64,000 nt of DNA from contig CM043964.1 of NCBI GenBank assembly GCA_014529385.2, positions 104,273,587-104,337,586 on the forward strand. The letters are read 5' to 3'. The stretch is from Adiantum capillus-veneris. Taxonomy: Eukaryota; Streptophyta; Polypodiopsida; Polypodiales; Pteridaceae. The first letter of the stretch is position 1. Each line of letters begins with the position of its first letter. The notes beneath the pieces were generated by a model. That model did not search any database, was not told the origin of the DNA, and worked only from the letters and a program-made list of their open reading frames with translations. The position numbers and the translations under genes were made by a program. Below are positions 53,401-64,000 of this stretch, in pieces.

Positions 53401-54719
53401 CTTGTAGCAGGACTGCTCCAATAGCACGGTTATCGATATCCGTTTCCAAAATGAATGGTTTCAAAGGATCTACAATAGCTAGAATAGGAGTTGTAGCTAA
53501 TGCATCCTTGAGCGTATCAAAACTATGCTGTTGACTGATCCCCCCACTGAAAGATCTTGCCTTTTCCTTTCAGTTGGTTTGTCATGGGAACAACAATATT
53601 AGCATAGTTTTAAACGAACCTTTGATAAAAACCTGCAAATCCCAATAAAATTTGTAATTCTTCCAGATTTTGAGGAGAAGGCCACCACTGAATGGTATCC
53701 ACTTTGGATTGATCCATGTGCAGTCCAGTGGTGAGGTAACATGCCCAGGATAGTGAATTTCCTCCTTGAGAAAATCACACTTGGATTCTTTGGCATATAA
53801 TTGATTTGTTCATAACAAATCAAACACTTGCCTCAGATGTTGCAAGCGTTTTCCTCAAAAGCACTGTATACTAGAATGTCATCAAGAAAAACGATAACAA
53901 GCTTGCCCAAGTAAGATTTCAAGACACTATCCATAAGTGTCATGAATGTTGCGGACGCATTGATTAACCCAAAAGGCATGACCAAAAACTCGTAGTGTCC
54001 AAACCTTGTCCGGAATGCAGTTTTGGGTATATCAGCAAGTCCAATACGTACTTGGTGATAACCTGACCGCAAGTCTGTTTTTGTAAAAATACGAGCATGA
54101 GTGAGCTTGTTGAACAACTCATCCACGCGTGGAAATGGGTACTTGTTATTAATATTAACCGCATTTAATCCATGGTAGTTGACGCACATGTGCATACTAC
54201 CATCCTTTTTCTTCACTAATAGGATAGGAGAAGCCCATGGTGAAGAGCTGGGTTGAATAAAACCTCTACTAAGATAGTCAGCAAGCTGACGTTCCACCTC
54301 AAGAGCTCCAGAATAACTCATTCTGTAGGGTGGTTTACTAATTGGTTTACTAGCTGCAACCACGTCGATTCTATGTTGCACCGATCGTGTCGGCGGTAAT
54401 CTTGATGGCAAATCATTAGGAATAACATCGTGAAATTTCTTTAATAAAAATTTTAAGTCACTAGCAACCTTTGCTTGTTAAGAAGTAGCCATTGGTGGAA
54501 GAGATGAGAGAGAAGCATGCGGCATTGACGAATGTTCAACAGATTTAACATTGGAAAGAAAATGACGTAATGAGTAACACAAGAAAACTTCATCTATTTC
54601 ATTATAAAAAACGAGCTGCATAAGGTCTGCTATACACATCAGTGGTAAGGAAGGCACATCCTTCTCTCCTAACAACAACACATGTGCGCCATGGGATTCA
54701 AACATCAATCTGTTGTGCT
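53401..54719 (-). pseudogene. Gypsy protease-RT spacer, RT and RNase H fragment (element V)
   Basis: Minus-strand pol remnant. The RT runs from about 54475 ([14 protein letters not shown]) through [30 protein letters not shown] and [14 protein letters not shown] to the catalytic [11 protein letters not shown] near 53885. The connection and RNase H follow with stops and shifts (KESKCDFL, KDALATTPIL, then DNRAIGAVLLQEG near 53405). Upstream, to 54719, is a spacer with LMFESHGAHVLLLG. It is cut on the right by a copia LTR and on the left by the integrase scrap of opposite strand. The RT style (FLDDILVYS) differs from X, Y and W. Confidence 0.9.
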
Positions 54720-55505
54720 TGTTAAGTATGGAGCCTGATTTACCCCTTGTAATTTTCTGGGGTAAAAACGGACATTTTCCATTATGAGGAGAAGCCATCA
54801 TGTGTGAAGAAAAATAACTCATCGAAAAATAAAATCACTCGCCGAAAACCAAAATTTTCACGGTCAATCTCAAGCAAAGCTCGAGATTTTTGGCTTCGCC
54901 AAAATATTCCTTTTTGCCGGAATATTATGGCCGGACGGTGGCCGGAAAGTATTCGGGAAAAGGACCAATCGGTTGGCCGGTTGGTTGATGACTGGTGGTC
55001 GAAAGTCAATGGCCGGTGGCGGGTGGCCGAATTCAAAAGCGAACTTGTCTTCTCAAGGGCGGCCACAGATGGGCGGATTGAAGGGTCCGATTTGGACTTA
55101 TCTACACAAGGGCGGCTACACATGGCTGCCTCTCATGAGAGAGGGCAGCCCTTTTGGCCTATAAAAGGAGGCCTTTCTACACACATTTCATGATGTGAAG
55201 TTGATGCAACAATGTGGGTGTGAGGTGGTGAGAGTGAAGCAAGGTGGGAGCTCTATTAAGGGTATAATCCCTTTGTAAACTACTTCTTGTTTTGAAGTAC
55301 TAAAGCCATTGAGTGGCTGCTTTCCCGTGGACGTAGCCCACATTGGGTGAACCACGTATATCGTGTGTACTCTCTCTCTCTGTGTCTCTACTCTATAATG
55401 TCTTGTGTGTGAAATCTATCTCTCTCCATTAAGTAATCTACTCAAATATCTATTTAGCTACGTCATATTTCCTAACAACTAGTATCAGAGCAAGGTTTGC
55501 TCGTT
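54720..55505 (+). mobile_element. Truncated copia element: 5' LTR and leader only
   Basis: LTR 54720-55477 (758 bp) starts TGTTAAGTATGGAGCC and ends TCCTAACA, as in the copia at 17087. It is followed by ACTAGTATCAGAGCAAGG, where the primer site is mutated (TAGTATCAGAGC). The match ends near 55505 and no gag follows. A TATA box TATAAAAG lies near 55161. It interrupts element V at 54719. Confidence 0.9.
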
Positions 55506-57261
55506 ATGTAAACACTTAGCAATTGAGAAAATTGTAAGATTTGGATCAACTGGCCACAAACCATTCAAGACAAAGTGTCCGTCATGACCTTCTCCATGTC
55601 CATGAGTGGTCATGCCAATCAATGCCACCTGCAGATTATATCCTGAATCCACACCCTTAGGAACAATGCGTAATCTAGGAATGGAAGTCTTCTTTTGATC
55701 CATCTTATCATGGATTATGCATACATATTTTTGTGGTTGAGTTTCTGAATACGTGCGCCATGCATAATACATTTCTGCAACTCTTTTGTTGTGCCATGTG
55801 AGCTTCTCTCTCCCTCAAGATAAGATCTCTCTCTTCAAGAGAAGGTTTAGCTTCTAACCTTGCCTTAATTGAGATACAAATATTGCACTTAGAGAACTCA
55901 ATCGTCTTTGTTAAAGTGACATGTGGGTACTCTTTGTTCCAAATTCTACCAAAAGAAGATTGGGGTAGATTCTTCTCATAGCCCATTTGGTCAATGTCCT
56001 GTTGATTTCACATAAAATATCCACTTGTTTGTATGTTGATGGAATCACCAATTGAGTCTCTCTTGAGCCATCTAGCAGTGTTCTACTTCTATGTGGCATC
56101 TTCTCAGAGTTGTTTTCCACAAACTCATTTAGTAGTGCTCTTGCTAAACTAGTAAGTTGAAGTCCCCTTCTCAATGTACATGTGTTCCCATGTACATATT
56201 GGCGCACACCATTTTCAAATTTCTCCTTGTATCGATAAAATGATGTCTTTGGTATTCCATGTAGCTCATACCATGCTCTACAACAAACAATAGAGCCATT
56301 TAGCCTGAATTGGTATCGTGACTTCTCATATTTCTGATAACAAATAGAAAGAACATCATAAACATAATTAGTGCGTGATTTTTGAGACTCTCCCCAAAAT
56401 TGTTGTTGTAACCTTGTCACCATATCACAATCTGCAAACTGGCAACATTTTTGTGCACAACAATCAATGCATGATACCCTTTGAATTGATTTGTTTGAAA
56501 GGTAAAAAGTGGAAGCTGGTGCTGCGTTTGATTTTTGAGTCCTGTTCATAAAAGTGCATCGTCTCTTCCTTGACAACTGGACAACATTACTCCCATCAAG
56601 TTTTTTTCCAACATTGTCATCGTTGGATACATCCTCACATTTAGCATGCATGCCATCAACAGGAACAAAGCGTTGTAATGGGCTCCCATTCAACATTGTT
56701 GTCTACTTGATGGGCCACTTTAGCAAAGTGATGCTATCCACTTCAACCACATCATCAATGCTTGCATTTGCTCTTTCAATGCCCACAGCCACACAATCAT
56801 GACCAAGTTCCTGAAAGTTGACATAATCATGTGGAAATATATATAAGATGGTCCCTTCATTCATGGTTTGCATCATTGTGTCATCTTTTAAAAGGACCCT
56901 CTGATTTCTCCAACTCTCGAATCACTGCTTCAAATTCAAGGCTTGTCATAGGTATTGCATCTGTAACTAGAGGATCAGAATGATCATGTTTTTCATCACC
57001 ATTGTAGCTTTCTTGTGGATCAATTAAGTTCCCATTTAATATAAAAGATCGCAAAAGAAGCTTTGACCATCGAACAACACTCCATAATGAGCCTTGGAGA
57101 GATGAAGTATCCATTGTAGGAAAATGTAGGACCACATCCTTCAAGCATTCCTTCACTAGTATGGAGACATTTTCTTGCCCTATCTTTGTACCACCACAAG
57201 TGGAATCTGGATCTGTTCTAGACACACAATCAATACCAACAATTTCATTGTCAAGTATCAT
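55506..57261 (-). pseudogene. Large protein of a possible DUF7869-type family, fragment
   Basis: Minus-strand coding remains of about 580 residues, from an ATG at 57261 through a frame change near 56881, a TAG near 56704 and another shift near 55920, to the truncation at 55506. Visible blocks are a Cys-rich segment CIDCCAQKCCQFADCD, then the core CCRAWYELHGIPKTSFYRYKEKF (given as WYELHGIPKTSFYRYK), VHGNTCTLRRG, SKCNICISIK and, near the end, HGHGEGHDGHF with DPNLTIFSIAKCL. The order (Cys motif, then CR.....HGI..T.FYR, then a C..C pair, a basic helix and an HG/DSNLT-like block) resembles large uncharacterised eukaryotic proteins often linked to mobile elements. Assignment is from memory of patterns and is tentative. 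The start of gypsy LTR C cuts it at 57267. Confidence 0.5.
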
Positions 57262-57267
57262 ATGTAC

Positions 57268-59809
57268 TGATAGCCTTTTTTTGGCTCTCCGTAATTGCCA
57301 TAGTGAGTTAACCCACCCTACCAAAATCATCCAAACAATGTGGCTATCCCTACCATTTCATTGTATATAGGTGTGTGTGATGTAGGGAACTTTTCCCATA
57401 TCTTCTTAAAAACCCTTAATTAGCTAGTCATTGGGCTAGTTGAGCCAAAAATATATATATATATATATAAGTATATTATGGCCCATTTGTGTGTAAATAT
57501 TTCATTGTATATAGGGCCTAAATAAAAGGATTTTTTATAATTATTTTGGTATTTATTTAAATATTTCTACCTATGGTGTTATTTATGCTATGTACATTGA
57601 CTCACCATTACCGTATTTTTTCTTACCATTTTGCATACTCTTTATTCCATATAAAAATAATTTCATGCAAGCTTCTCTTATTTTTGGTGTAACTCAATCC
57701 CAACAAAAATCCAAAAAAACTAGTTTTATTTATGTGTATATTTTTTCACTATTGTGATTTTTCCTTCCTACATCTATTCTCTTTTACTCTCATAAATTAG
57801 AACACCAAAAATATTCATCTTTTTACGGTAGACTTATAATGAGAGAGATTTATATTTGACATGTACATATTTTTTTAGACCCCTCAATATTTGATTTTCT
57901 TAGTTGTACTATTCACTTATATCATGATCTCAACAATATCTTCAATTATAGACCTACCAAATAAAGTCAAGGGTATGTGGAATGCATGCATGCACCATGG
58001 GGAACTCACTCTTGGAGGTATTCAAAAGAATCATCCAAAGAAGGACCTCACAAGGACCTTCTGCAGTGGAAAAAACAGTCGGTTTTGCTGAATTTTTAAA
58101 GATCACATGCTCCCCGAATTTGAAAAGGTGATACAAACAAAAGTTGTAGCTTGTGAGCTTAACTTTTACCTCAAATTTTTTCATATTTTTTTGAGCTACG
58201 AGCTGTGAGCTAGGATTTTATTTGTGGACCCCAGTTTGCCCATGCTATGCAACCACACTCCCTCTTCCACTTTATCATTTTCCTCTTTCACACACACTCC
58301 TCCCTCTCCTTCCCACTCCCATGTCCTAATTCACCCTCTTCACCATTGCCACATCTCTCACACCTCCATAGCCTTCATCCTCCATTTCTACACCCTATGT
58401 GTCCCCCTTTCTCTCTACATATATGTCCATATTACCATACTCTCTTTAGCTTTGTAAATAACTTCAAAAAATCAGAAAAAATCCAAGGATAACCTCTGCA
58501 AATGAAGGCTTTATCATGAATTTTCCAAGGTTTGAAGATAACATACCTTCATCGACACGCGCTACCTCGCCATGCTGACCGCTTCTTCTACCGGTGCTGT
58601 AAAGAAGTGAATGTCAACTTCTCCAAAGCTTCAACCTCTCTTTACAAGCTCATCCCTTCTCTAACTTTTCTCATCATATATCTCACCATTTGGTGAATGA
58701 CTCTGTAAATATTTTTTAGTGATAATTACTAACTACTAACCACTAACCTTATTGTAAAATGCACCCTCTACTAGAGTAGGCCCTCCCAAATTATTCACTC
58801 AATCCCTCTCTCCTTTCATTCTCAATAAATCTCTTCCCTTGAGCCCACATCCATGTGACTCAAAGGACAAGAGAGACCCACCTTCATTAAAAAAAATAAA
58901 AATATGCATAATCTTTTATTCCTTCAAATAAACTTGATTAGGCCTAATCCAAATCGGGGCTTCTAAAACCTATAAATAGAGCCCTTCTCTCCCTTGTAAA
59001 ACATCCCATGATCACACTACACCACACCATTCTCAACACATAACACACCACTCTTCAAGACTACTTGTGTAGAGTGTGTGCATTGTGAGTGCTCTATTCC
59101 ATCACTACACATAGGTGCATGAAGGAGCTTGAAGTTAGTTATGCCATCTAGAGGAGTGGAGTGATACTATACTCTGCAATCACACTTGTAGCCTACTCTT
59201 GTCCATAAATAAGATTCATAGTTTTGGGTGCAATTGTATGCTGCAACTATGACTCTTCTCTCCAAATTGACTTGATAAGTTAGCTCATTAGGTGGTTGGA
59301 GGTATATTGTCCTTGAAGTTTTTTGTACCAGTTCATGCTTGGTGGTTTGAGGGCTTGTTGAATTGTTTTCCAAAACTTTCAATTGTAAGAGGGTGCTCGG
59401 TGAGAGGGCTCCCGTGACCCTAAGACAATTTGTGTATTGGCAACAATGTCAAGTTTTGTGTTGTCTCTCTATTTCTCATCAAGCTTTGTGTGCATCTAGT
59501 CTTTAAGGCTAAGAATGAGTTGCTCAAGTTGATTTGTGCGCTTTACCTCTCTCTGGCATGGTGAATGTTTGTGTTTGGTGTGTGTGGCTATCTTGCATTC
59601 CCCTCTCTTTGTGCGTTTGAGTACAAGGAGATATCATGTGCGTCCTAGTTAGCATCTACAACTAGGTGGTGCCCCTTTTCTTGTTTGGTTTCTGGCTGTG
59701 GGTTGTTGTTGTCTCTAACTGTGCTTGCCACAGCCCCATTTGAGCAGCACGGGAGCCTCGAAGGGTGTTTAGAGGCCGCTCTTCTTGTGGCGCGCCCCGG
59801 ACCGCCTCA
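57268..59809 (+). repeat. Gypsy LTR C (5' LTR of element W)
   Basis: 2542 bp, TGATAGCCTTTTTTTGGC to GCCTCA. The ends match LTRs A and B, but the middle (about 57840-58970) is largely different, so W belongs to another subfamily by LTR though its interior is close to X. TATAAATA at 58971-58978. Confidence 0.92.
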
Positions 59810-59812
59810 AAT

Positions 59813-59830
59813 TGGTGCCCCTACGGAGTA
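59813..59830 (+). other. Element W primer-binding site
   Basis: TGGTGCCCCTACGGAGTA, three bases after the LTR. Confidence 0.8.
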
Positions 59831-59884
59831 ACGGCTTGTGTATTTTTGTGAAGGCTCAACCTTTAGCATAATCAAGTAGCTTGC

Positions 59885-60097
59885 ATGAATCACGAGAATT
59901 TGTATGATCCCTTCATTCCCATTGCAACGCAAAAGGTACACATAATTGTTAGTACTAAGTTGCAATTTCAACGTGTAATTTGTAGTATTTTAGGTCCTCT
60001 TAGGTTGGCAGAGATAAACGCATTAGTAAATCCTTTTATTTATCCTCTCATTAGGTACGACCTTAGTTTGGACGTCTATATTTTTGTTTTGTTTTAA
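59885..60097 (+). CDS. Element W mini-ORF a (70 residues)
   Basis: Intact 70-codon frame in the leader. It reads MNHENLYDPFIPIA at its start and PLIRYDLSLDVYIFVLF at its end. The second half aligns with mini-ORF b: KLQFQ against KIHFQ, RLAEI against RVGEI, NPFIYPLIRY against NPVILPLIDY and SLDVYIF against SFDVNIF. Mini-ORF b follows 21 bases later in the same frame. The X copy is interrupted by a TGA. Basic protein without recognised domain. Possible roles such as RNA binding or gag regulation are speculation. Confidence 0.65.
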   Translation: MNHENLYDPFIPIATQKVHIIVSTKLQFQRVICSILGPLRLAEINALVNPFIYPLIRYDLSLDVYIFVLF

Positions 60098-60118
60098 GAA
60101 TTAGTTCATGCATAGACC

Positions 60119-60337
60119 ATGGATAATGGACCAAGAATAAAGGTTTTCCCCTTTCATTTCACTCCACACATTAGAATAAACATTGCAATTAGTAGAAAAA
60201 TCCATTTTCAACAACGTATGGTGTTCATGTTTGGTGCCCAAAGAGTAGGAGAAATTCTCACATCACCAAACCCTGTCATCCTGCCTCTTATTGATTATCA
60301 TAGGTCATTTGATGTGAATATTTTTATTTTGTTGTAG
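60119..60337 (+). CDS. Element W mini-ORF b (72 residues)
   Basis: Intact frame starting MDNGPRIKVFPFHFTPHI and ending SFDVNIFILL. It is nearly identical to the X copy (30816), with only a few residue changes, and shares TPFH-type, INI-type and RKI.FQQ blocks with the gag-only element's ORF (11935). It ends 85 bases before the gag ATG and is in a different frame from gag. Probably an ancient duplicate of mini-ORF a. Function unknown. Confidence 0.68.
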   Translation: MDNGPRIKVFPFHFTPHIRINIAISRKIHFQQRMVFMFGAQRVGEILTSPNPVILPLIDYHRSFDVNIFILL

Positions 60338-60422
60338 AATAGATTGCAATTTAGAAAACATTATTGTGTAAATTTTTTAAGAAAGAAAAACAAAAAAGTG
60401 TTGTCACTTTGAAACCGATTCA

Positions 60423-61154
60423 ATGGAGGCCCAACGCCAAATGTCCGGATATCCTCTTTTCTTTGGAGAGCCTGGAGAGGATGTAGAATTATTTTTAGCA
60501 AATTTCAAGATGTCTTGTCGTATCAAGAGGATAGTAACTGATCAAGAACGTGTAGAGATGTTTGAGGTGGTCCTTAGAAAAGATGCTAGCGCTTGGTTTG
60601 ACTCTTTGCCTGAGGAAGTTAAAGGGAATTACACGAAAGTTGTGAATCATTTCAAGAGATACTTCTTTGATCCCCAAAACACTCAAAAGCTATGGCAAGA
60701 CATTGTTTCTCATAAGCAAAAAGACTTAGATGACTACTACTTGTACAAGCAAGAGTTTCTACGTCTTTGGGCTGTATGGGTGAGAAATGTTGCAAACCCT
60801 GGTGATAGTGCAGAGTTCCTAAAGAAGGAGAGGTTCATAGCCGGCGGACTCTTTCCTGACCTTAAGATAAAAGTTGAGGCCGGTGCACCTGCTACCTTTG
60901 AAGCAGCTGAAACTAGGGTTGCTGAGAAATATAGGAACCTCAAGTGCTTAAGGGGGGAGGTTCCAATAGAAGGTCTTAGACCCAAAGGTAAGTCACAAGC
61001 ATCAACATCTAGGGAGCTTCCTGAGGTAACGACGGAAGTGATTGAGAAGTTCAATGATTCTTTAAGCAGCTTGTCAATTCACCTTGCATAAGCTGTAGGT
61101 CCAAAGGGACAAGCAAAGAAGTCTAAAGAGGGAGATTCACGACCTAGGAGAGTC
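60423..61154 (+). pseudogene. Element W Gag, capsid part
   Basis: Starts MEAQRQMSGYPLFFGEPG and contains the same capsid blocks as X (RYFFDPQNTQKLWQDIV, then DYYLYKQEFLRLW). A TAA at 61088-61090 stands where X has CAA. After it the frame stays open in the same phase into the zinc knuckle, so a single base change separates it from the downstream ORF. Confidence 0.93.
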
Positions 61155-62975
61155 TTGCAATGTTGGAATTGCGGTGAGTCTGGACATGGGATGTATAATT
61201 GTCCTTGGCCCCGTGGGGAGCCAGGGAGACCTAACTTGAATTACCCAGTGATGAATGCAGGAGAAGGAACTAGTCAGCAACCACGGCTTCTACAAAGGCC
61301 AAATGGAGCAAGACCACCTCCACAAGGAGTGGAAGGAGTTCCACCTTTGCCACACCCAAATGTGCATGTAGTAGAGGTGACAAACTCAAATGAGGTTGAC
61401 ATGGAAGCAAATGGCATTAAGCGTGGCCGAGGAAAAGGTAAAGAGAAAGAAGGTGTCACATCACAAAGTGACCATGGACGAGAAAAGAAGACAAAGGAGA
61501 CCAAGGAAGCTAAGAGGACTGGACGTCGTATCAATCTCCAAGACTTCCCTCTTGGACATGGTATGGCTCCATACAACCTATTGGAAGACATGAGAGGTAA
61601 GGGTCCTGATATCTCATGGCCTCAGTTTCTTGCATTATGCCCACAAGTTAGGAGGGATTTAACAAAGGCAGTTAGCACTAGGAGAAAGGTAAAAGAGAGT
61701 GTGCCTGTTGTAAAAATTTCACATGCTGAAATGAATGAGAATATTACACCTGTGCTAGATTTTTACATCAAAGGAAGATTGGTTAGGAAAGGTCTAGTGG
61801 ATGGGGGTGCACAAATTTGCATCATGACAGAGGGACTCATGCAAAAACTAGGCATGTACATCCATGAGACACTCAATGAGGCAACAAAAAGAGATCACTT
61901 TCCCCTCCCATTTCAAGATGAGATACTAAATGAGGTAGCTGGTCATGAGAAGTACACTGTGTGTGATGGCTACTCGGGTTACTTTCAAATAGGTATCGCA
62001 TTGGAAGATCAGTTAAAAACAACCTTCATCACTCCTTGGGGTTGTTATTCTTTTAGATTCATGCCAATTGGTCTGACAAATGCTCCTGCAACATTCCAAC
62101 GTTTCATGAACATGATGTTTCAAGAATTATTTGGAAAGTCAATTAGGGTGTTCATTGATGATTTCTGCATTTATAGCTCAAAATCATTGCATCTACAAAG
62201 GGTAGAAGAAGGTTTAAAGAAGGTCTATGACATGGGAGGTCAACTCAACCCTGACAAATGTCACATAGGTGAGGATGAAGTGATCTTGCTTGGTCACAAG
62301 GTTTCCTATAAAGGCATTGAGGTGGATCCTTCAAAGGCAAAGGCTCTTATTGATCTCCCATCACCCAAGAATCTCAAAGAGGTAATATCATTCACTCAAA
62401 AGGTGAAGTATATGTCATGCTTTATTCACTTAGCTTCGGGGTTGCTTCATCCTTTGCAAAAGTTGACACAACAAGTAGAATTTGCATGGTCTAATGAGCT
62501 TGAAGAGTACTTTTGTAACATTAAATTCATTTTGTCAGAGCTACCAACACTCATGCCTCCTTGTTGGGAGTACACATTCTTTGTTAGCTCTAATGTTGAG
62601 AAAGAAACAATTGGTGCGGTTTTGCTACAACAAGATCCCCACAGTACTAGAATGCAACCCATCTACTTTGCTATTAGGGTCATGAATTCTTTAGAGAGAG
62701 GCTACACAGAGGCAGAACTCATGATGCTTTCTCTCATGTTTGCGGTGAGAAAGTTTAGATCCTACCTGCTACCAAAACCTTTTGTCATTCTCACTACAGA
62801 AAATTTGTTCCCTTGGGTGTCATCTCAAATGAATCTTAGTACTAGGATCTCAAAGTGGATTATGGAGTTGCAAGAGTTTCAATACTCTTTCAAAGTAGAA
62901 GATAGTGTGCGTGCACAATTGGCAGGGATCCTTACTTATAGGTACATGAGAACGCGATTAAGGTGCCTGAAGTAA
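61155..62975 (+). pseudogene. Element W zinc knuckle, protease start and RT/RNase H, fused by deletion
   Basis: 606 open codons. CCHC knuckle CWNCGESGHGMYNC is at the start; protease active site LVDGGAQICIMTE is near residue 220. Right after GMYIHET the sequence jumps to LNEATKRDHFP, deep in RT. Compared with X about 810 bp are missing, without loss of frame. The lost part holds the rest of the protease and the N-terminal fingers of RT. The catalytic VFIDDFCIYS and the first RNase H (FFVSSNVEKETIGAVLLQQD) follow. A one-base loss near 62942 ends the frame. The product could not be a working protease or RT. Confidence 0.93.
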
Positions 62976-64000
62976 AGACCCTACCATTTCCACCACCTAA
63001 AAGTATTCCTAATGCTTTTACCTTGTTCTTTGATGGAGCTTTCCGACGAGCCACAGGAAAAGCAGGGGGAGGGCTAGTATTGCTCAACCCAAGTGGGGAG
63101 GTGGTCATGCAAGATAAGGTCAATCTAATAGGTTCAACTAGCAACAATGAAGCAGAATATGACACACTACTTCATGGTTTAAAGATATGCATTGGCCAAG
63201 GTATACAACGTCTCATGGTAAAAGGGGATGCACTTCTCATCGTGAAGCAAATTTTAGGCATTTGGGCATGCAAGAATGAAAGCCTAAGGACAAAAGTTCA
63301 TGCCATTCGTAGACTGTTTAATCAATTTGAAGAAGTGCAACTATATCATATTCCTAGGAAACAGAATGAAGATGCCGATTTACTTGCACAACAAGCAGTT
63401 ACATGTGTTGAGAAAGAAGTGCAGGTCATCATGGTGGCAACAACTGTCAAGCAACCGAGATACGAGGGATTGGAGTCATTGACTCCCATTATTAGCTACA
63501 TTTTGGAGGGTGAGTTTCCACAAGACTTCACGAAGGCTCAGAAGAGGAGACTCATGAAAAAGGAAAGCGCGTATCTCTTTCTAGAAGGATCCCTTTATCA
63601 AAGAGGGAAGGATCAAGTGTGCAGAAGAGTACCAACTATTGAGGAAATCCCAGCCATTCTAAAAGGTTTGCATGAGGAAGCGTGTGGTGGTCATTTTGCA
63701 CAGGAACTCACTGCAAAAAGGATTTTTCTTGCCGGATATGTTTGGCCAAGCTTGCACATTGATGTTCAACATTGGTGTAAAAGCTGTCACAACTGTCATA
63801 TTAATGGAAACAAGCGTCTATTATATGGTCCACGTCAGTTAGTCCTTGCAAATGGTCCATTTGAAAAATGGGGCATTGATGCTATGGGTCCATTGCCTAA
63901 GACTAAAGATGGGAAATCGTATATCTTGGTGGCCGTAGACTACATGACGAGATGGGTAGAAGCATAAAGTGTGGCAAAGGTAAATGAGAGGAGAGTGAGC
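62976..64000 (+). pseudogene. Element W second RNase H and integrase (5' part)
   Basis: The frame beginning at 62963 carries the archaeal-type RNase H: FTLFFDGAFRRATGKAGGG, NNEAEYDTLLHGL, VKGDALLIVKQI and HIPRKQNEDADLL. It then enters integrase with intact HHCC (HEEACGGHF, then CKSCHNCH) and the first catalytic Asp in WGIDAMGP. A TAA at 63965 replaces the CAA found in X. The window ends 33 bases later within the core. Confidence 0.93.

Larger units (their letters stand above)
57268..64000 (+). mobile_element. Ty3/gypsy element W (5' part, runs off the window)
   Basis: 5' LTR 57268-59809, then primer site, mini-ORFs a and b, gag, protease, RT, first RNase H, second RNase H and integrase, all closely similar to X. 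An in-frame deletion joins protease to RT. The 3' LTR lies outside. Left flank is TGTAC. Confidence 0.95.

Noticed and set aside
53235-53534. 99-codon plus-strand frame
   Set aside because: Runs in a different phase from the integrase scrap and crosses the strand-switch point; no similarity.

Overview
This window looks like heterochromatic DNA from a land plant with a large, repeat-rich nuclear genome. The evidence is plant-type Ty3/gypsy and Ty1/copia LTR retrotransposons, a CACTA (En/Spm) DNA transposon, a plant-type initiator-Met primer site (TGGTATCAGAGC) and many long (CT/GA)n microsatellites. I cannot name the species. I found no intact host gene, rRNA, tRNA gene or CRISPR. Almost every coding region is a transposon pseudogene, often broken by CGA-to-TGA or CAA-to-TAA changes of the kind left by deamination of methylated cytosine.

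Layout. 1-4133 is AT-rich, microsatellite-rich sequence without a recognisable gene. 4134-53141 is a tandem gypsy structure: a 5'-truncated integrase end (4134-4918), a shared LTR (LTR A, 4948-6750 plus 29629-30504), a gypsy interior with two RNase H domains (called X here) and a second LTR (LTR B, 50506-53141). LTR A is split by a 22.9-kb CACTA element (6751-29625) with a 3-bp AAT target duplication. The CACTA element carries remains of its TNP2-type transposase, a protein-kinase fragment and an unidentified exon. It was itself invaded by a gag-only LTR element (10057-16392), a copia element (17087-22780) and a 1.3-kb terminal-inverted-repeat element at TTAA (26427-27771). A second copy of the TTAA element sits inside the gag of the gag-only LTR element (12733-14062).

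The gag of X is split by a minus-strand gypsy element Y (31831-45896) with two zinc knuckles and a long coiled-coil ORF after pol. The gag of Y is in turn split by a chromodomain-bearing gypsy element Z (39617-44794) that has lost its protease and reverse transcriptase. 53142-57267 is a patchwork: an integrase scrap, a minus-strand gypsy RT/RNase H fragment, a truncated copia 5' LTR, and a minus-strand fragment of a large protein that may be of the DUF7869 type. 57268-64000 is the 5' part of a second X-type element (W) that runs off the window.

The most unusual signals are: (1) a pair of small ORFs, related to each other, between the primer-binding site and gag in X and W, with one relative in the gag-only element; (2) two copies of a TTAA-targeting element with asymmetric GGACAC-type palindromes at its ends, piggyBac-like in layout; (3) two perfect fold-backs with the same AGTG loop inside a gag ORF; (4) the post-pol coiled-coil ORF of element Y. 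Insertion order follows from the nesting: X, then Y, then Z; and LTR A, then CACTA, then the gag-only LTR element, then the TTAA element.
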